This document shows, in pieces, positions 4,095 through 7,463 of a DNA stretch of 7,463 bases. The notes beneath the pieces were generated by a model, which did no database searches, was not told the origin of the DNA, and saw only the letters and a list, made by a program, of their open reading frames with translations. Position 1 is the first letter of the stretch. Each line of letters starts with the position of its first letter. The DNA lies in contig JAADHT010000021.1 in NCBI GenBank assembly GCA_013151705.1, positions 1 through 7,463 of the forward strand. Reading direction: 5' to 3'. The stretch is from Kiritimatiellota bacterium. Its GTDB lineage: Bacteria; Verrucomicrobiota; Lentisphaeria; Victivallales; JAADHT01. A program made the translations under genes and the position numbers.

Positions 4095-6650
4095 ATGCCG
4101 AGAAAAAAACAGAAAGAAGAGAATTCAGAGCCTTTGGAGAACCTCGACTCAAAGTCCGAAGAATCAACTCCCGAGGAGCCCGCGGCGAAAACGGAGCCGG
4201 AAAACGCGGAATCGTCAACTGACGAAACCACAATCTCCGATACCGACTCCACCGGCAAAAACGCTTCGGATGAGGACAACGATTACACACTCGCCAACGC
4301 CGATGTGGACTCGGAGTCCGACGACGATGAGTCGGCCGTTCCCGATGGAGTCCGCGAGGCCGAATCCCTGACGCATAAAAGCGGAAACCTGTTCCTCCGC
4401 AAAATGATGGATTCGAATTTTATCGAATACGCTTCCTATGTGATAAAGGAACGCGCCATTCCGGATGTCGATGATGGTCTGAAACCTGTTCAAAGGCGCA
4501 TTTTGTGGTCGCTTTTCCGCATGGACGACGGAAAATTCCACAAAGTGGCCAATGTGATAGGCCATACTATGCAGTACCATCCGCATGGCGACGCGTCAAT
4601 CGGCGACGCGCTGGTCGTCCTCGCCAACAAAGAATACTACATAGAGAAACAGGGTAACTTCGGAAACATTCTCACAGGCGACTCGGCCGCGGCGGCGAGA
4701 TACATCGAATGCAGACTCTCCCCTCTCGCGAAAGAGACGCTTTTCAACAGGGACATCACCGAGTTCATAGACTCCTACGATGGAAGAAATAAAGAGCCGG
4801 TCGTCCTTCCGGTTAAGATTCCCTCTCTTTTGATGCTGGGATCCGATGGTATCGCCGTCGGAATGGCCACCAAGATAATGCCGCACAACTTCAAAGAGCT
4901 TGTCGAGGCGCAAATCGCCATTCTCCGCAAAGAGTCTTTCGAGATATTTCCCGATTTTCCGCAAGGCGGAATCATGGACGTGTCGGAATACGACGAAGGC
5001 AACGGCAAGATAACCATACGCGCGAAAATCGACAAAGAGGGCCGGAAACTCGTGATAAGGGAGGTACCCGCGACCACGACGACCGAAAGCCTGATAATGT
5101 CGATCGAACGGGCCGTGGCCCGCAACAAAATGAAGCTGGCCGCCATAAACGACTACACTACCGAAAACGTCGAGATAGAAGTGCTCCCTATGCGCGGATA
5201 CGATCCGGACAAGGCTCTCAAGGCGCTCTACGCCTACACGGACTGTTCGGTTTCGATATCCACCAATCTGACGGTGATCCGCGAGAACCACCCTTGCCAG
5301 ATGTCCGTGTCGGAGGTCTTGAGAAGAAACACCGAAAAACTCCTGGAGTATCTGCGCCGCGAGCTGGAAATCGAACTCGCGAAACTTGAAGACGCGTTCC
5401 ACGACAAGACCCTCGCGCAGATTTTCATCGAAAATCGCATATACAAGAAAATCGAGGAGTGCGAGACTTACGATTTGGTGCTCAAGGAGGTCCATAAGGG
5501 GTTGAAAAAATTCCGCGATCTACTCAAACGCGACGTGTCGGACGACGACATCGAGAAATTGCTCGCCATTCCCATACGCAGAATTTCGCTTTTCGACATC
5601 AATAAAAACAGAAAGGATATTGACGATATTCTCAAGCGGATCGACCAGGTCTTTAAAAACCTGAAACGACTGACCTCGTTCGCCATTAAATACCTCAAAA
5701 ACATAATAGAGAAATACGCGTCCTCCTTCGAGCGTAAAACGGAGATAGAATCGTTCGACAGGATCGACAAACAAGCGGTGGCGTTGAACAATATCAAAGT
5801 CGGCTGGGACAGGAAAAACGGCTACGTGGGAACTGCCGTTAGAAGCGACGAGCGGGTCACATGCAACGAATACGACCATCTTTTCTGCGTCGAGCGCAAG
5901 GGGACTTTCAAGGTTATCGCTATTCCGGACAAATTGTTCATCGGCAGACTCTACTACTTCACCAAATACGACAAAAATCAAACCTACTACATCGTCTATA
6001 GCGATAAAAAAACCGGCAAATTTTTCGCCAAACAATCGAAAATAGACAAATTCATCACCGACCGAGTCTACTCCCTGTGTCCGAATGGATGCAAATTGGA
6101 GATAATCACCACGCGCCCCAACTCCGTCTATGAATTCGAGGTGGATGTCAGGGCGAAAGACAAACGCAAGTTGCTGTTCAATCTTTCCGTCGCCGCTGAG
6201 CGGTCGGCGAAAGCCCGCGGACAGCTGATAGCGTCGAAAAAGGTGCTTAAATACAAATTCGTCGAAATTCTGGATGACGAGCTGGACATCGAGGGAACCG
6301 AGGCTGATGATCCAACCTCTCCGACCAGCGATGACGAACCATTGCTGATTGATATCGCAACTGCCGACCAAAAACCGGAAAAACACGAAAACGGACCATC
6401 GGAAACAAACGCTTCGGGCACGCCTCCTGTGAAAAAGAAAACCATACAAGATTCGAGCGCCGGAAAAAGTCCGAAGCCGACGAGACAACCCAACGCGGAC
6501 AAAGCTCAGGACAAAAAGAAGGATACTGTGAAAAAAACGGAGACGAAAGAATCCAATCGGAAAACGAAAACGGCTTCCGTCAAAAAGAAAGACGACGATA
6601 TTGACGACATAGACGATCTTGGTGTCTCCCAGCCGGAATTCGGCTTCTGA
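4095..6650 (+). CDS. parC: DNA topoisomerase IV subunit A (ParC) with long charged N- and C-terminal tails
   Basis: The DNA breakage-reunion subunit partnering ParE. Residues 1 to about 95 are an acidic Glu/Ser/Asp-rich extension. The winged-helix/tower core starts near NLFLRKMMDSNFIEYASYVI at 98-117 and includes DGLKPVQRRILWSLFRMDDG and HKVANVIGHTMQYHPHGD. The catalytic pair is R202-Y203 in AAARYIECRLS. DGIAVGMATKIMPHNF and a long coiled-coil arm rich in Lys/Leu/Ile follow. The short C-terminal domain resembles Bacteroidota ParC, and I see no GyrA box (QRRGGKG), so topoisomerase IV is favoured over gyrase. From about residue 724 to the end the protein is low-complexity: first acidic, then Lys-rich with repeated KKK, then DDDIDDIDDLG. 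The start ATG follows AAGGG (4080-4084) at about 10 nt. An internal ATG at residue 104 would remove the extension, but it lies too close to the conserved core and has no better ribosome site. Confidence 0.93.
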   Translation: MPRKKQKEENSEPLENLDSKSEESTPEEPAAKTEPENAESSTDETTISDTDSTGKNASDEDNDYTLANADVDSESDDDESAVPDGVREAESLTHKSGNLFLRKMMDSNFIEYASYVIKERAIPDVDDGLKPVQRRILWSLFRMDDGKFHKVANVIGHTMQYHPHGDASIGDALVVLANKEYYIEKQGNFGNILTGDSAAAARYIECRLSPLAKETLFNRDITEFIDSYDGRNKEPVVLPVKIPSLLMLGSDGIAVGMATKIMPHNFKELVEAQIAILRKESFEIFPDFPQGGIMDVSEYDEGNGKITIRAKIDKEGRKLVIREVPATTTTESLIMSIERAVARNKMKLAAINDYTTENVEIEVLPMRGYDPDKALKALYAYTDCSVSISTNLTVIRENHPCQMSVSEVLRRNTEKLLEYLRRELEIELAKLEDAFHDKTLAQIFIENRIYKKIEECETYDLVLKEVHKGLKKFRDLLKRDVSDDDIEKLLAIPIRRISLFDINKNRKDIDDILKRIDQVFKNLKRLTSFAIKYLKNIIEKYASSFERKTEIESFDRIDKQAVALNNIKVGWDRKNGYVGTAVRSDERVTCNEYDHLFCVERKGTFKVIAIPDKLFIGRLYYFTKYDKNQTYYIVYSDKKTGKFFAKQSKIDKFITDRVYSLCPNGCKLEIITTRPNSVYEFEVDVRAKDKRKLLFNLSVAAERSAKARGQLIASKKVLKYKFVEILDDELDIEGTEADDPTSPTSDDEPLLIDIATADQKPEKHENGPSETNASGTPPVKKKTIQDSSAGKSPKPTRQPNADKAQDKKKDTVKKTETKESNRKTKTASVKKKDDDIDDIDDLGVSQPEFGF

Positions 6651-6723
6651 TATTATGGACGGGTTGACTTTCCCGGTCAAATGTTGGGAAACACGCTATT
6701 CGCAAGGTGATGGCAGAGTTTAT

Positions 6724-6744
6724 TTACCACAGAAACACGGAGGG
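6724..6744 (+). repeat. short CCACAGAAACACGGAGG-type sequence, possible dispersed repeat
   Basis: The sequence ACCACAGAAACACGGAGGG lies just upstream of the membrane-protein gene. From general experience, variants of 'ACCACAGAGACACAGAGG' occur in many copies between genes in various environmental bacterial genomes, with no agreed function. Here only one copy is in the window, so repetition cannot be shown. The GGAGGG at its end (6739-6744) serves as the ribosome-binding site of the next gene. Confidence 0.3.
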
Positions 6745-6751
6745 AATTTGA

Positions 6752-7336
6752 ATGAATGAGTTGTCGCCGCAACTGGAGGAAATGCTCGAACCTATGGAAT
6801 TGCAGTTGAAGTTTTTCTGGTTCGTCCAGTTTTCCAGCTACGCCATCTATGTTTTTATTGCCTTTATCATCGACACCCGAATGAAAGAGTTCGCGTCGGA
6901 AGACGCGAAAATCGCGCTTTCAGCGCTTTTTTCTCTCATCGCTTTAGCCTTTATCGTGGCGTCGTTCGTTTTCAAACGAATGTTTCTATCGTCCGCGGCA
7001 ATTTCCAAAATTTTAAATGGTCCGCCACCTGATTGGAGTAATTTGAAAAACGCTCACGGAATGTCTGAATCATTGCTCGTGGTAATAGACGTCCTGCTCC
7101 CGTTGGAGGAGCAAAAGCTTTTGAAAGCCGGCATGTCCGTTCATCAAAAGCATATACTGCTATACGGTTTGTTCAACACGGTTTCGATAGCCGGCTTGGT
7201 GCTTTCAATACTCATCAACGAGTCAACCGCCGTCATCCCTTTCATCACCTGTTCCGTGGTTTTAAACCTCTTGAATTTCCCGAGCCTGAAAAAAATGATT
7301 TGCGCCGCGTCTCTCGACACCCCCGACGTAGCTTAG
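6752..7336 (+). CDS. hypothetical four-helix inner-membrane protein
   Basis: A 194-residue protein that I do not recognise. Four hydrophobic segments are visible. Two form an N-terminal hairpin at about 21-40 (FFWFVQFSSYAIYVFIAFII) and 54-74. Two form a C-terminal hairpin at about 134-155 (HILLYGLFNTVSIAGLVLSI) and 159-178. Between them lies a polar loop of about 60 residues with a Pro-rich turn (GPPPDW, 90-95). Both termini are probably cytoplasmic given an even number of helices, though the charge bias is weak. No signal peptide, catalytic motif or binding motif is seen. The ATG at 6752 has an excellent GGAGGG site 7 nt upstream. It is 101 nt past parC and may be a separate transcription unit. 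Nothing links it functionally to topoisomerase IV. It ends shortly before a convergent gene. Confidence 0.8.
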   Translation: MNELSPQLEEMLEPMELQLKFFWFVQFSSYAIYVFIAFIIDTRMKEFASEDAKIALSALFSLIALAFIVASFVFKRMFLSSAAISKILNGPPPDWSNLKNAHGMSESLLVVIDVLLPLEEQKLLKAGMSVHQKHILLYGLFNTVSIAGLVLSILINESTAVIPFITCSVVLNLLNFPSLKKMICAASLDTPDVA

Positions 7337-7385
7337 CGAAAAGAACCATCCGCGAAAGCGCGCAGGTAACTGCCTAAATTCCGCA

Positions 7386-7398
7386 AGTTATAATAACT
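7386..7398. repeat. 13-nt palindrome between convergent genes
   Basis: AGTTAT-A-ATAACT is a perfect 6-bp inverted repeat around a single base. It lies between the stop of the membrane-protein gene (7336) and the stop of the convergent gene (7403). There is no GC-rich stem or T-run, so a terminator role is not supported. It may be a protein site or chance. The rest of 7337-7402 shows only a CGC-GAAA-GCG mini-hairpin at 7351-7360. Confidence 0.25.
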
Positions 7399-7402
7399 AG
7401 GA

Positions 7403-7462
7403 TCACAAAACCGGAGGAGTCAACCCCAGTTCCTTGATCACCTCTCGTTGTTTTTTACTGAT
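7403..7462 (-). CDS. 3' end of an unidentified minus-strand gene (19 codons)
   Basis: On the minus strand a frame that is open from the right edge ends at TGA (7403-7405). It reads ISKKQREVIKELGLTPPVL before the stop. The helical 'KKQREVIKELGL' followed by a Pro-Pro end is protein-like and resembles the C-termini of several enzyme and transposase families, but 19 residues cannot decide between them. It converges on the membrane-protein gene with about 66 nt between stops. Confidence 0.45.
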   Translation of the reverse strand: MSKKQREVIKELGLTPPVL

Positions 7463-7463
7463 T

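Noticed and set aside
4596..5495. 299-codon minus-strand ORF opposite parC
   Set aside because: Antisense shadow of conserved ParC sequence with no recognisable domain. The length is explained by codon bias on the sense strand.
2244..6650. Calling the pair GyrB/GyrA (gyrase)
   Set aside because: The B subunit is short and insert-free, the A subunit shows no GyrA box, and both follow the Bacteroidota-type ParE/ParC motif pattern with the genes side by side.
5520..6680. 386-codon minus-strand ORF opposite parC
   Set aside because: Antisense shadow of the parC coding frame. Its Phe/Val/Arg-rich translation mirrors the Lys/Glu/Asp-rich sense protein, and no family is recognised.
6660..6680. Hairpins after parC (CGGG/CCCG and TTGAC/GTCAA)
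   Set aside because: Two short, mutually exclusive stems with no T-run, so a terminator is not supported. The TTGACT there also lacks a -10 box at a proper distance.

Overview
This is chromosomal sequence of a Gram-negative-type bacterium with intermediate GC, by eye near one half. The only strong taxonomic signal is the topoisomerase pair in the middle. Both subunits have the short, insert-free type II topoisomerase form I know from Bacteroidota ParE/ParC and also from Chlamydiae and other PVC-group bacteria. The long charged tails on the A subunit and the exopolysaccharide-type regulator would fit a PVC lineage (Lentisphaerota/Verrucomicrobiota-like) or a neighbouring candidate phylum. This placement is inference, not proof.

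Layout. Positions 1-1535 hold a tightly packed minus-strand operon. Reading in its own direction, it has a winged-helix regulator of the EPS-associated MarR type fused to a Rossmann-like domain (849-1535), a 101-residue charged helical protein (542-847), a small nucleotidyltransferase-fold protein (68-538), and the first 27 codons of a fourth gene that leaves the window (1-81). Gaps are 1 nt and 3 nt, followed by a 14-nt overlap. The small protein plus nucleotidyltransferase pair resembles AbiEii/DUF6036-type two-gene modules. The regulator suggests that a surface-polysaccharide locus lies beyond the left edge.

Positions 1536-2243 form a 708-nt divergent intergenic region with no convincing long gene. 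It holds two candidate minus-strand promoters, one of which has a palindrome at its predicted transcription start. It also holds a 46-codon plus-strand ORF with a very good Shine-Dalgarno, and a candidate parE promoter that overlaps a hairpin/T-run.

Positions 2244-6650 encode topoisomerase IV: ParE (601 aa) and then ParC (851 aa), 45 nt apart and presumably co-transcribed. ParE supplies the ATPase and TOPRIM domains and ParC the breakage-reunion tyrosine, so together they form the ParC2ParE2 decatenase. All key catalytic motifs are present. ParC has an acidic N-terminal extension of about 100 residues and a Lys-rich C-terminal tail ending in an Asp-rich stretch.

Positions 6752-7336 encode an unrecognised four-helix membrane protein. 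Its Shine-Dalgarno lies inside a short sequence that resembles a dispersed repeat. A further minus-strand gene ends at 7403, converging on it from the right edge.

No rRNA, tRNA, CRISPR or complete mobile element is visible. Nothing here amounts to a clearly new system. The best candidates for a second look are the regulator/small-protein/nucleotidyltransferase operon, the parE leader region and the ParC tails.
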